Assembly: GCF_000230555.1 (NCBI RefSeq)
Contig: NC_016078.1
Span: 3,371,001 to 3,435,000, forward strand
Length of the DNA stretch: 64,000 nucleotides
Direction: 5' to 3'
Source: Pelagibacterium halotolerans B2
Lineage (GTDB): Bacteria; Pseudomonadota; Alphaproteobacteria; Rhizobiales; Devosiaceae
In this document: piece after piece, positions 8,911-19,129 of the stretch
Layout of the letters: each line of letters opens with the position of its first letter
How positions within the stretch are numbered: position 1 is the stretch's first letter
Position numbers and translations under genes: made by a program
The notes under the pieces: model-generated
Told to the model about the DNA's origin: nothing
The model's input: the letters and a program-made list of their open reading frames with translations, nothing else
Database searches by the model: none

Positions 8911-10254
8911 CTATAGGTCGCGGGCGGCGTTGCGCACCAGCGTATCGCGCGGCCAGCTGATTTCCACGCAGGCGTGTCCATTGGGGCGCGCGTTGAAGAA
9001 TTTGAGCGTGGCGCCGGTCCGCTCGAGCAGGGTCTTGGCAATGAACACGCCAAGCCCCAGCCCGCCCCCGCCATCGGGATGGCGCGGATCGAACCGGTCC
9101 TTTGTCTTGGTTGTCAGATAGGGCTCCCCGAGCCGGCTTAAAAGGTCTGGCGGAAATCCCGGCCCGTCATCCATTATGGCGATCATCACCCGCTTCCCGT
9201 CCCAGACGGCGCGGATCGTCACATTCACCTTCGCGAACTGCACCGCATTCTCGATAAGGTTGCCCAGCCCGTAGAGCAGTGCGACGTTGCGCGCGATCAC
9301 CGGTTCGTCTTGCTCGGCCCGGGTCTGGGCGAGCGAAATCGACTTGCCCTCGACCAGCGCCGGCCCTTCATGGGCCTTGGCCAGTTCGGCAACGATGTCG
9401 GAGAGCGTGGCGCTGTCGAAAAGATCCGATCCCGATGGTCTCAGGCTCCGCAATTTGCCCAGGATCGCCCGGCAGCGCGCCACCTGGTCGATGATCAGAT
9501 CGAGGTCCTCGGCCAGTTCCCCCTCGCCATGGTCACGCCGGATCTCCTTGGCGGCCAGGGCAATGGTTGCCAGCGGCGTGCCCAGCTCGTGCGCCGCCGC
9601 CGCCGCCAGCCCGTCGAGCGCGGAAAGCTGTTGCTGGCGCGACAGGGCGAGCTCGGTGATGGTCAGCGCATCGACAAGCTGGCGCGCTTCGTGGGCCACC
9701 TTGTTTGTGTATCCGGCAACGAAACCCACGGCGCACAGGATGGCGATCCACACGCCCGTGAGATAGATGCGCGGCGGCTCAAAGCTCTGCCCCTCGATCC
9801 AGGGCAGCGGCATGTGAAACAGCGACAACACGCTCGCGATCGCTATGACCAGCGTGCCCACCCAGATCGTTTCGCGCGAGGCCAGCGTCGAGGCGGAAAC
9901 CGAGACCGGCGCCAGAAGCAATATGGCAAACGGATTGCCCAGCCCTCCGGTGAGATAGAGCAGTCCGCCGAGCTGCAGACTGTCATAGGCGAGCTGCAGG
10001 AATGCCAGCCGGGTCGACGGGCGGTGTCCCGGTCCGTAGCGGATCAACAGCCCCGCATTGACCAGCACCGAAAGCCCGATCAGCAGCAGGCAGGCCCCCA
10101 GCGGAACGTCATATCCCAGCCCGTAGCGCACGAAGACGACGGTGATGAGCTGGCCCGAAATGGCCAGCCAACGCAAAAGCACAAGCGTTTCGAGCCGCAT
10201 GGGATTGGCGCTGCGCGCCGGAATCGGGGCGCCGGACTCGGTGATTTCGCTCAT
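8911..10254 (-). CDS. regB: Redox sensor histidine kinase RegB/ActS/PrrB
   Basis: This 447-residue membrane kinase has about six N-terminal transmembrane segments and the quinone-binding heptad GGLGNPF at residues 103-109. The H-box AAAAHELGTPL carries phospho-His222, and an HATPase domain follows (NLIENAVQFA, DDGPGFP, GGGGLGLGVFIAKTLL). Cys261 lies 39 residues after the phospho-His, matching the redox-active Cys of Rhodobacter RegB (Cys265 after His225). It senses quinone pool and redox state and phosphorylates RegA, encoded 83 bp downstream. Family and function are well supported. Confidence 0.95.
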   Translation of the reverse strand: MSEITESGAPIPARSANPMRLETLVLLRWLAISGQLITVVFVRYGLGYDVPLGACLLLIGLSVLVNAGLLIRYGPGHRPSTRLAFLQLAYDSLQLGGLLYLTGGLGNPFAILLLAPVSVSASTLASRETIWVGTLVIAIASVLSLFHMPLPWIEGQSFEPPRIYLTGVWIAILCAVGFVAGYTNKVAHEARQLVDALTITELALSRQQQLSALDGLAAAAAHELGTPLATIALAAKEIRRDHGEGELAEDLDLIIDQVARCRAILGKLRSLRPSGSDLFDSATLSDIVAELAKAHEGPALVEGKSISLAQTRAEQDEPVIARNVALLYGLGNLIENAVQFAKVNVTIRAVWDGKRVMIAIMDDGPGFPPDLLSRLGEPYLTTKTKDRFDPRHPDGGGGLGLGVFIAKTLLERTGATLKFFNARPNGHACVEISWPRDTLVRNAARDL

Positions 10255-10387
10255 CTTTTCTTCTCTCCGGGCGGGTCTATGGGCACTCTATAGCAGATTT
10301 CAAGACCGATAAATTTATGCGCCAACCCTTGATGCGGGCGCCAGCCACCCCAAATTCTGGAGTGTTCGAGACTGGAGAGACCGCAAC

Positions 10388-10831
10388 ATGAACAGTGCAA
10401 TTATCAAACCCGCATGGTCCCCGCTAACCATCGCTTTGATGGTTCTGGGCTTTATCATCTTCTGGCCGCTTGGCATGGCCGTCCTCGCCTACATCCTTTG
10501 GGGCGAATATATGGGCGGCAGCCGCGAAAAGGCCGACGCCTGGGTCACCCGGCAGAAGGCCCATTTCAAATCCCGCAATTGCGGCCCGCGCCATTATGGC
10601 GCCGCCTCCACGGGCAACGCCGCCTTCGACGAGTATCGCGAAGAACAGCTCAAGCGCCTCGACGAGGAACGCCGCAAGCTCGAGGAAGATCGTGCGGCCT
10701 TCGAAGAACACCTCGCCAATCTGCGCAAGGCGCGTGACCGCGAAGAGTTCGATCGCTTCATGCGGGACCGCAATGCCCCCCGCCATGACGACAACCGCAA
10801 CGACGATGGCGGCGAGCGTCAGGGGTACTGA
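10388..10831 (+). CDS. DUF2852 membrane protein
   Basis: This 147-residue protein has one transmembrane helix at about residues 14-37 (LTIALMVLGFIIFWPLGMAV), a short linker, and a charged, likely coiled-coil segment at about 80-120 rich in Glu/Arg/Leu (EEQLKRLDEERRKLEED). It matches the DUF2852 family of alphaproteobacteria, of unknown function. It is divergent from regB, with a 133-bp shared promoter region. The ribosome site GGAGAG lies eleven bases before the ATG. Confidence 0.85.
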   Translation: MNSAIIKPAWSPLTIALMVLGFIIFWPLGMAVLAYILWGEYMGGSREKADAWVTRQKAHFKSRNCGPRHYGAASTGNAAFDEYREEQLKRLDEERRKLEEDRAAFEEHLANLRKARDREEFDRFMRDRNAPRHDDNRNDDGGERQGY

Positions 10832-10842
10832 CACCAGACAGA

Positions 10843-10873
10843 TCACCGGCCCACGGGCCGGTGAAGTTTCCTT
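10843..10873 (+). terminator. Hairpin after DUF2852 gene
   Basis: There is a perfect 9-bp stem TCACCGGCC/GGCCGGTGA with a CACG loop, 12 bp after the stop, followed by AGTTTCCTT, which is a weak U-tract. It probably acts as a transcription terminator or 3'-stabilising hairpin. Confidence 0.5.
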
Positions 10874-11060
10874 GAAATGTTCCCTTCGGCCGGTGGATTG
10901 TTCCCCCTCCCTTTGGTCCCCGGCCGCGCCTTGGGTTTCCTCCGCCCAAGGCACCCTTTTGCAACGCTCCGGCGACAGGCAGCCTCCGCCCATCGCGTCT
11001 GGACGCGTAACAGGAGAAGCGGCATGCTCCTTTCCGGCGCGCCGCTTCTTTTTTGTTTTG
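10866..11060 (+). ncRNA. Candidate structured small RNA ending at a strong intrinsic terminator
   Basis: The 250-bp gap before the metallopeptidase gene holds no convincing ORF. It has a perfect 8-bp hairpin GCCTTGGG/CCCAAGGC near 10938-10962, possible closing pairs (TGTT/AACA, TTTCC/GGAGAA), and a textbook terminator at 11015-11060: 9-bp stem AGAAGCGGC/GCCGCTTCT followed by six T. A terminator on the + strand here serves nothing except a short upstream transcript. A 6S-like RNA (pyrimidine-rich 5' arm, ACAGGCAGCC 3' arm) is one possibility, but I cannot confirm it. A leader attenuator of the next gene is the alternative. Confidence 0.4.
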
Positions 11061-11122
11061 TCGGTCCGGCCAGCCTGCATAATGGGGCCAAGCGATTCCC
11101 TTCTCCTCGAACGAGATCACGC

Positions 11123-11857
11123 ATGGGGCTGTCCCGCCTTTTTGCCCGCCCGGAAATCCCCCAAACCACCGAGGTCGTGACAACCTCCGGCCCGGTCACG
11201 GTCGGCGTGCGGGTCAATGCGCGGGCCCGTTCGTATCGGTTGAGCGTTTCGGCGCGGGGCGAACCGGTATTGACAATGCCGCGCGCCGGACGCTGGCCCG
11301 AGGCGCGGGCCTTTCTCGAGCGCAACAGCGGCTGGCTGTCGGCCCGTCTCCAGCGCATCCAAACCCCCTATGCCCTGGCGCCGGGCGCCATCATTCCCCT
11401 GCGCGGCATTCCGCACCGGCTGGTCGGCCTCGATCGGGTGCGCGGCCTCGTCAGCCTTGTCGAGGGTGGCGTTGAGCCCGAACTGCATGTGCCGGGCGGC
11501 CCCGATCACATGCGCCGTCGTCTCATCGACTGGCTCAAATCCGAGGCGCGCCGCGATCTCGAGATCGCCTGCGCCCGCCACGCGCAAAATCTGGGGGTCG
11601 AAATGGCCGGTATAGTCCTGCGCGATCAGTCGACCCGCTGGGGCTCGTGCTCGTCGTCCGGCCGCCTCAATTTCAACTGGCGGCTGGTCCTTGCCCCGCC
11701 CGATGTGCTCGATTACGTCGCCGCCCATGAGGTGGCCCATATTCTCGAAATGAACCATCGGCCGGTCTTCTGGCGCACCGTCGCGCGAACGTGTCCCCAC
11801 TACGAGCGCCCCAAGGCCTGGCTCAAGGCCAATGGCGCGAGCCTGATGGCCCTCTAA
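11123..11857 (+). CDS. YgjP/SprT-like zinc metallopeptidase (M48-type, DUF45)
   Basis: This 244-residue protein belongs to the YgjP-like family. The zinc motif HEVAH is at residues 202-206, with a third ligand in MNHRPVFW, and the family signature RDQSTRWGSCSSSGRLNFNWRL lies just upstream. The physiological substrate is unknown. ATG 11123 fits the family N-terminus. The same frame is open 246 bases further upstream through the terminator region, which is unlikely to be translated. The TAA stop forms the end of repeat copy 2. Confidence 0.88.
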   Translation: MGLSRLFARPEIPQTTEVVTTSGPVTVGVRVNARARSYRLSVSARGEPVLTMPRAGRWPEARAFLERNSGWLSARLQRIQTPYALAPGAIIPLRGIPHRLVGLDRVRGLVSLVEGGVEPELHVPGGPDHMRRRLIDWLKSEARRDLEIACARHAQNLGVEMAGIVLRDQSTRWGSCSSSGRLNFNWRLVLAPPDVLDYVAAHEVAHILEMNHRPVFWRTVARTCPHYERPKAWLKANGASLMAL

Positions 11858-11960
11858 AGCCGTTCAGGATTTGATTGAATCAAATCCTTGGCTCTGAGCC
11901 TTTGTTTTATCGCGTGTCCGAACCGCAAAACCGTTTCCACTTTTGCTGGACACGCTCTAG
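11855..11960 (-). repeat. Palindromic TAGAGC/GCTCTA element, copy 2 (between two convergent stops)
   Basis: This 106-bp element is almost exactly the reverse complement of copy 3 (47976-48081). Its left end CTAAAGCC contains the TAA stop of the metallopeptidase gene. Its right end GCTCTAG contains, on the minus strand, the TAG stop of the CMD gene. The hairpin arms GTGTCC/GGACAC and AGCAAAA/TTTTGC(G) are intact, and the second half holds GGATTTGATT/AATCAAATCC, another palindrome. Confidence 0.88.
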
Positions 11961-12352
11961 GCCCGTGCATCGAACACGTCCTTTGCCGCAAACAACCCGT
12001 TGAGCGCCGCGGGAAAGCCTGCATAGACGGCCATCTGCATAATGATCTCGGTGATTTCGTCCCTGGTCAACCCGACATTGAGACCCGCCTCGATATGCAC
12101 TTTCAACTGCGGCGTTGCAGTGCCCATGGCCGTCAACGCCGCGATGGTGGCGATTTCGCGGGCCCGCAGGTCAAGGCCAGGGCGGCTATAGATGTCTCCG
12201 AACGGGAATTCGAACACATAGTTCGCAAAGTCGGGGGCGATGTCGGCCAGAGCGGCAATGACACTGTGGCCGGCTTCGCCGTCGATTTCGGCAAGCGCCC
12301 GTTTGCCGCGTTCGAGCCGGCTTTCGTCCATATCGGGGGGCTGATGCGTCAT
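11957..12352 (-). CDS. Carboxymuconolactone decarboxylase family protein (no CxxC)
   Basis: This 131-residue all-helical CMD-fold protein has the LDLRAREIATIAALTAMG and LNVGLTRDEITEIIMQMAVYAGFP segments typical of gamma-carboxymuconolactone decarboxylase relatives. It contains no cysteine, so it is not an AhpD-type peroxidase. The start overlaps the upstream merR stop by four bases, indicating one operon. A role in small aromatic or lactone turnover under MerR control is inference. Its TAG stop lies in repeat copy 2. Confidence 0.85.
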   Translation of the reverse strand: MTHQPPDMDESRLERGKRALAEIDGEAGHSVIAALADIAPDFANYVFEFPFGDIYSRPGLDLRAREIATIAALTAMGTATPQLKVHIEAGLNVGLTRDEITEIIMQMAVYAGFPAALNGLFAAKDVFDARA

Positions 12353-12717
12353 ACTTTTTCATCCTCATGATCCTTGCCGGCATATCCGGCAATCTTGGTG
12401 TCGAGGACGAGGAGAGAGGCTTCCAGTTCAGCGACATGTGCGCGGACGCGTTCGCGGTGCCGTTCGAGCAGATCGCGGCGTTGAGCTTCGGTCTCAACCC
12501 CGCCCGCCCGCAAGGCCGCGTAGCGCAGCATGTCCCGGATCGGCATTCCCGTTGTCTTGAGACGGTCGAGAAACTCTATCCAGACAAGGATCGATGCGTC
12601 GTAGTCCCGTTGGCCCGACCGGTCCCTGTCGGCATAGGGAATAAGGCCGATCCGCTCATAATAGCGGATCGTATGGGCCGTCAGTCCCGAGCGCTTTGCC
12701 AATTCGCCAATCTTCAT
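12349..12717 (-). CDS. MerR-family transcriptional regulator
   Basis: This 122-residue protein starts with the canonical MerR helix-turn-helix MKIGELAKRSGLTAHTIRYYERIGLI. A dimerisation coiled coil follows (ERVRAHVAELEASLLVLDTKI). It lacks the C-terminal cysteines of metal-sensing MerR proteins. ATG 12717 is chosen because it puts the HTH at residue 1, as in most family members; an ATG at 12744 exists. It is coupled to the CMD gene downstream and probably controls it. Confidence 0.88.
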   Translation of the reverse strand: MKIGELAKRSGLTAHTIRYYERIGLIPYADRDRSGQRDYDASILVWIEFLDRLKTTGMPIRDMLRYAALRAGGVETEAQRRDLLERHRERVRAHVAELEASLLVLDTKIAGYAGKDHEDEKV

Positions 12718-12804
12718 GAACGCCCGTCCCTCGTCACGACGCATGGGAAGCTACGGCTTAGAGTACACTCCAAGTCAACAGGCAAAATGGCGTTCGCAAT
12801 GCGC

Positions 12805-12840
12805 AAAAAAGCCCGGGTCGATTGCCCGGGCTTTTTCTTT
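12805..12840 (-). terminator. Bidirectional intrinsic terminator downstream of the PBP1A gene
   Basis: Stem AAGCCCGGG/CCCGGGCTT with a 7-nt loop is flanked by A6 and T5CT3, so it can stop transcription from either strand. It lies 25 bp after the stop of the minus-strand PBP1A gene. Confidence 0.9.
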
Positions 12841-12865
12841 TCAAGGATGGCGTGCGCCGCCGGCC

Positions 12866-15025
12866 CTATCCGCCGAACAGCCCGTTGAGCAGCCCGCCGA
12901 TCCCGTCATCGGCCGGCACCGCTACGGGTTGCTGCTGTTGCGGCTGTATCTGCTGCTGGGGCAGCGGAGTCGGCTGCTGGCCCGGCTGGCCCTGGATCTG
13001 GTCGAAGGTCACCGGCGTTCCGGTGGCCGGCATCGTGTCCTGCATCGGCACCGCCACCCGGTCCTGCAGTTTGACGTAATTGCCCGGAAGCGCCGCGGAC
13101 TGCAGGCCCTCATGGGCTTCGGTCATGATATCGCGCCAGATCTGGGCCGGGATCTGGCCGCCGAACACCCGGGTGGGCGTATCGTCGTCATTGCCCAGCC
13201 ACACCCCGCCCACAAGGCTTGCGGTATAGCCCACAAACAGCGCGTCGCGGTTGCGCTGGGTCGTACCGGTCTTGCCGGCCATCGGCCAGTTGCCCAGTTG
13301 CGCCCGCGTTCCCGTTCCGGCCTGAACGCCGGTCTGGAGCATGTCGTTCATCATGCCCACCTGCTCGTCGGTCAGGATGCGGCCCGGTCCGGCGGGCGTT
13401 TCCTCGAAAAGCACTTCGCCATCGGTTGTGGTGATCCGCGTGATCACATTGGGCACCACGCCATAACCGCCATTGGCGAACGGGGCATAGGCGCTGGTCA
13501 ACTCGAGCAGCGAGACTTCCTGCGTGCCCAGCGCGATCGAGGGCACGGGCTGGAAATTGGTGGAAAAGCCCATCCGATAGGCCGTCTCCACCACATTTTC
13601 AGGTCCGATATCGATGGCCAGGCGCGCCGATACCGTGTTGATGGAAAAGGCCAGCGCGTCGCGTAACAGCACCGGCCCGACATAGCGGCCGTTTGAGTTT
13701 TCCGGCTGCCAGCCCTCATAGTCGAGCGGCTCGTCCACCATCAGCGTGTCGGGCGTATAGCCCTGCTGCAGGGCGGCGAGATAGACAAAGGGTTTGAACG
13801 CCGAACCCGGCTGACGCCGCGAGGTCACGGCGCGGTTATAGCTCGATTGGCTGTAATCGACGCCCCCCACCAATGCACGCACCCGTCCCTCGGTGTCCAT
13901 GGCCACAAAGGCGGCCTGGGAAAAGTTCAGGTCTTCGCCCTGGGCCGCCACGGCCTCCTTGATGACGAATTCGGCCTGCTTTTGCATATCCCAGTCGAGC
14001 GTTGTCGAAACGACGACGTCCTCGTTCACCTCGCCCAGATAGTCGTTCATGAGCGTTTCCACCCAGTCGGCGACGTAATATTCGGTGCCGGCCACCCGCT
14101 GGGTGGTGATATTGGCATCCATGTTCTCGGCAGCGGCATCGGCCTCCTGCTGGGTGATGTAACCCGCGCGCACCATATTGGCGAGCGCCAGCCGCTGGCG
14201 CTCCGCGGCCCGGTCGGGATGGGTGCGCGGATTGTAATAGCTCGGCGCCGGCAGGATGCCGGCCAGCATGGCCGCCTGGCCCAGCGAAAGATTGCGCGCC
14301 GAAATGCCGAAATAGGTCTGCGCCGCCGCCTCGATGCCGGTCGAACCGGACCCGAAATGCACGCGGTTGAGATAGAGCTCCAAGATCTGGTCCTTGGAAT
14401 AGTTCTGCTCCAGCCACACCGCCAGCAGCGCTTCCTGCACCTTGCGGCCCAGGGTCTGGTCGGGGGTCAAAAACAGGTTCTTGGCGACCTGCTGGGTAAT
14501 GGTGGAGGCGCCACGGGTGATGCCGCCGGCCCGGATCATTTCCAGGGCCACCGATGTCAGGCCGATCGGATCGACCCCGAAATGGCTGTAGAAACGCCGG
14601 TCTTCGCTCGCAACGACCGCCTGGCCCACATAAGGGGGCAATTCGTGGATGCCCACCGCTTCGCCGCCAGTTTGCCCGCGATTGGTCAGAAGCTGCCCGT
14701 TTGATGCCAGAACCCGGATATTGGGCGGACGCTGGGGCACTTCCCAGGTCGAGGACGACCCCAGATCCTGCCCGTAATAGACGATGATTCCCGCCACCGC
14801 GACACCGCCCAAAAGCAGCATCGTAAAGCAGAAATAGGCAAAGCCGACGATGAACTTCATCCCGCCCGAGCGCTTTTTCTTCACCTTCTGCCCCTTTGGC
14901 CGGCGAGGCTTGCCGCCCTGCGGGCCATCGCCCGAACGGGTTGCCGATTGCCCACGCGCATTCTTGGGCTTGCGCTGCGCGCCGGCATCGACGCGATCAT
15001 CGGGAGAAAGACGAAGATCCATCAA
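12866..15025 (-). CDS. mrcA: Penicillin-binding protein 1A (bifunctional transglycosylase/transpeptidase)
   Basis: This 719-residue class A PBP has a basic cytoplasmic N-terminus (about 1-55, many Lys/Arg) and a membrane anchor at about 57-82. The GT51 glycosyltransferase has EDRRFYSHFG and TITQQVAKNLFL, and the transpeptidase has SAFK (Ser408), SIN and KTGTTQ near 583. It ends in an unusual Gln/Pro-rich tail of about 50 residues (LPQQQIQPQQQQPVAV) before GGLLNGLFGG. It polymerises and cross-links peptidoglycan at the inner membrane. An alternative start two codons in would change little. It is monocistronic, with the terminator at 12805-12840. Confidence 0.95.
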   Translation of the reverse strand: MMDLRLSPDDRVDAGAQRKPKNARGQSATRSGDGPQGGKPRRPKGQKVKKKRSGGMKFIVGFAYFCFTMLLLGGVAVAGIIVYYGQDLGSSSTWEVPQRPPNIRVLASNGQLLTNRGQTGGEAVGIHELPPYVGQAVVASEDRRFYSHFGVDPIGLTSVALEMIRAGGITRGASTITQQVAKNLFLTPDQTLGRKVQEALLAVWLEQNYSKDQILELYLNRVHFGSGSTGIEAAAQTYFGISARNLSLGQAAMLAGILPAPSYYNPRTHPDRAAERQRLALANMVRAGYITQQEADAAAENMDANITTQRVAGTEYYVADWVETLMNDYLGEVNEDVVVSTTLDWDMQKQAEFVIKEAVAAQGEDLNFSQAAFVAMDTEGRVRALVGGVDYSQSSYNRAVTSRRQPGSAFKPFVYLAALQQGYTPDTLMVDEPLDYEGWQPENSNGRYVGPVLLRDALAFSINTVSARLAIDIGPENVVETAYRMGFSTNFQPVPSIALGTQEVSLLELTSAYAPFANGGYGVVPNVITRITTTDGEVLFEETPAGPGRILTDEQVGMMNDMLQTGVQAGTGTRAQLGNWPMAGKTGTTQRNRDALFVGYTASLVGGVWLGNDDDTPTRVFGGQIPAQIWRDIMTEAHEGLQSAALPGNYVKLQDRVAVPMQDTMPATGTPVTFDQIQGQPGQQPTPLPQQQIQPQQQQPVAVPADDGIGGLLNGLFGG

Positions 15026-15269
15026 AGGTCACTTTCGGCCGTCATGAGGAGAACAAGGGTCGATATTTGGCACTCCAAGGGCACCCATCGGCACCCTCAC
15101 ACAACGCTATACCCGCGTCGGGCGTTTCTTCGACGCATAACGCTATCGGCGTCAAATGTGGCCGGTTTATGGGACATTTTCCACTCTCGCAAGCGATTGT
15201 GTCCCCCGCGCAACAGTTTAGGCGCCAACCGCCCTTCGATCCCTACCGCGTGCGGCACCCGGTTTGCGC

Positions 15270-15644
15270 TTAGCCCGGGGGTGCAGGCTGCGAATCGGCA
15301 ATGGCCGGGCCGGCCGCGCCCTCGGGTTCGGCATTGCCGTCAACTTCCTCCCACCAGTCGCCCAACGCATCTATGAGCGGCACCAGCCGGTCGCCGGCCG
15401 GTGTCAGGTCGTATTCGACCCGAAGCGGATAGCCACCGAACTCGGTCCGGCAGACGATGCCGGCGTCTTCGAGCTTGCGCAGTTCGAGCGTCAGCATCTT
15501 GTGGGAGATGGTCGGGTTGTCCCGGCGAAGGTCGCTGAAGCGCTTCGTGCCCTCTTTGAGATAATAGATCAGCAATGTTGGCCAGCGGCCGCTGAGGACC
15601 TGCATGACCTCTTCGATCGGACAGCGCGAAACAAGGTCTTTCAT
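15270..15644 (-). CDS. HxlR-family transcriptional regulator
   Basis: This 124-residue winged-helix regulator has the HxlR core: CPIEEVMQVLSGRWPTLLIYYL, then the wing/recognition segment FSDLRRDNPTISHKMLTLELRKLEDAGIV. Cys8 is at the usual redox-sensing position of HypR/QorR-type members. ATG 15644 matches the family start; the frame stays open far upstream but only as antisense of the GST gene. It is divergent from the GST gene, with a 108-bp shared promoter, so control of that gene is likely. Confidence 0.9.
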   Translation of the reverse strand: MKDLVSRCPIEEVMQVLSGRWPTLLIYYLKEGTKRFSDLRRDNPTISHKMLTLELRKLEDAGIVCRTEFGGYPLRVEYDLTPAGDRLVPLIDALGDWWEEVDGNAEPEGAAGPAIADSQPAPPG

Positions 15645-15752
15645 CTGCAACTCGTGGTAACAAAAAGGTGCGTAATTTACTTTGTTCGCCCGCCCGCTAG
15701 GGTCCGGCCTTGCTGCGCAGCGTGATCGAAAGAAATCACGGAGAACAAGAAC

Positions 15753-16460
15753 ATGGAACCCATATTGATATACGGCTTTCCTGCGGGAAGCTCCATGGGA
15801 CTCGTCGCCGCTCTCGAATGGATGGGCAGCCCATACAGGCTCTGCCGCGTCGATATGCTTGAAGAGATGCGTGACCCCTCCTACCGGCGAATAAACCCGC
15901 GCATCGAAACGCCCGCCCTGATCACCGATCAAGGCGATGTGCTTACCGAAACCATGGCAATCGCGGCATGGCTGGAGGCCCGGGACACTGGGCGTCGGAT
16001 CAGCTTTGCCCCCCTTTCGCGTGACGCCGACCGGATGCGTCAGTTCATGGCCTTCATCAACACCGGCTTCACCGGTGCGTTCGGGCCCCTCTGGGCCGCA
16101 ATGGAAATGCAGCCGCCCAACCCTGCAATGCAATCGGCCCTCAAGGTCTGGGGCGGCGATGGTGTGATTGAACGCCATGATCGGCTCGAAGAGATGATCG
16201 GAGATACGCGATTTCTGGTCGCCGAGCATCCCACGCTGGCCGATGGTATTCTCATCGGCGTTGCCCGTTGGCTCGACGTCCATCAGGTGGCCGACAAGAC
16301 CCGCTGGCCCCGCCTCGCCGCCCTCAGAGGCCGCTTGGAGGCCGATCCGGCCGTTCTCTACGCTACGGCCTTGGAGAACGGCGAAATGTCTGGGGGCAAC
16401 GGATCGTGCAGGGGGCATGTCACATTGTCCGACGCAATCGAGCGGTTTGGATCGAAGTGA
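15753..16460 (+). CDS. Glutathione S-transferase family protein
   Basis: This 235-residue protein has an N-terminal thioredoxin fold (ILIYGFPAGSSMGLVAALEWMG; cis-Pro in ETPALITDQG; ETMAIAAWLE for glutathione contacts) and an all-helical C-terminal domain with VAEHPTLADGILIGVARWLD. It is divergent from the HxlR regulator, a common pairing for electrophile-inducible enzymes. The substrate is unknown. A GGAGAA ribosome site lies 8-10 bases before the ATG. Confidence 0.88.
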   Translation: MEPILIYGFPAGSSMGLVAALEWMGSPYRLCRVDMLEEMRDPSYRRINPRIETPALITDQGDVLTETMAIAAWLEARDTGRRISFAPLSRDADRMRQFMAFINTGFTGAFGPLWAAMEMQPPNPAMQSALKVWGGDGVIERHDRLEEMIGDTRFLVAEHPTLADGILIGVARWLDVHQVADKTRWPRLAALRGRLEADPAVLYATALENGEMSGGNGSCRGHVTLSDAIERFGSK

Positions 16461-16500
16461 CGATCACGCACCGGCTTGAAATCCAGACAAGTCGTCCCAA

Positions 16501-16530
16501 CAAAAACCCCGGAGCTTGCGCTCCGGGGCC
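16501..16530 (-). terminator. Intrinsic terminator of gyrB
   Basis: Stem CCCCGGAGC/GCTCCGGGG with a 4-nt loop is followed on the minus strand by TTTTTG. It lies 32 bp past the gyrB stop. Confidence 0.9.
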
Positions 16531-16561
16531 CAATTCACAGTGCTGCCAGCCCGCCTGCCGA

Positions 16562-19129
<2,568 letters not shown>

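Noticed and set aside
10877..11122. 82-residue N-terminal extension of the metallopeptidase
   Set aside because: It would be translated through a strong intrinsic terminator and does not resemble the family; ATG 11123 is better.
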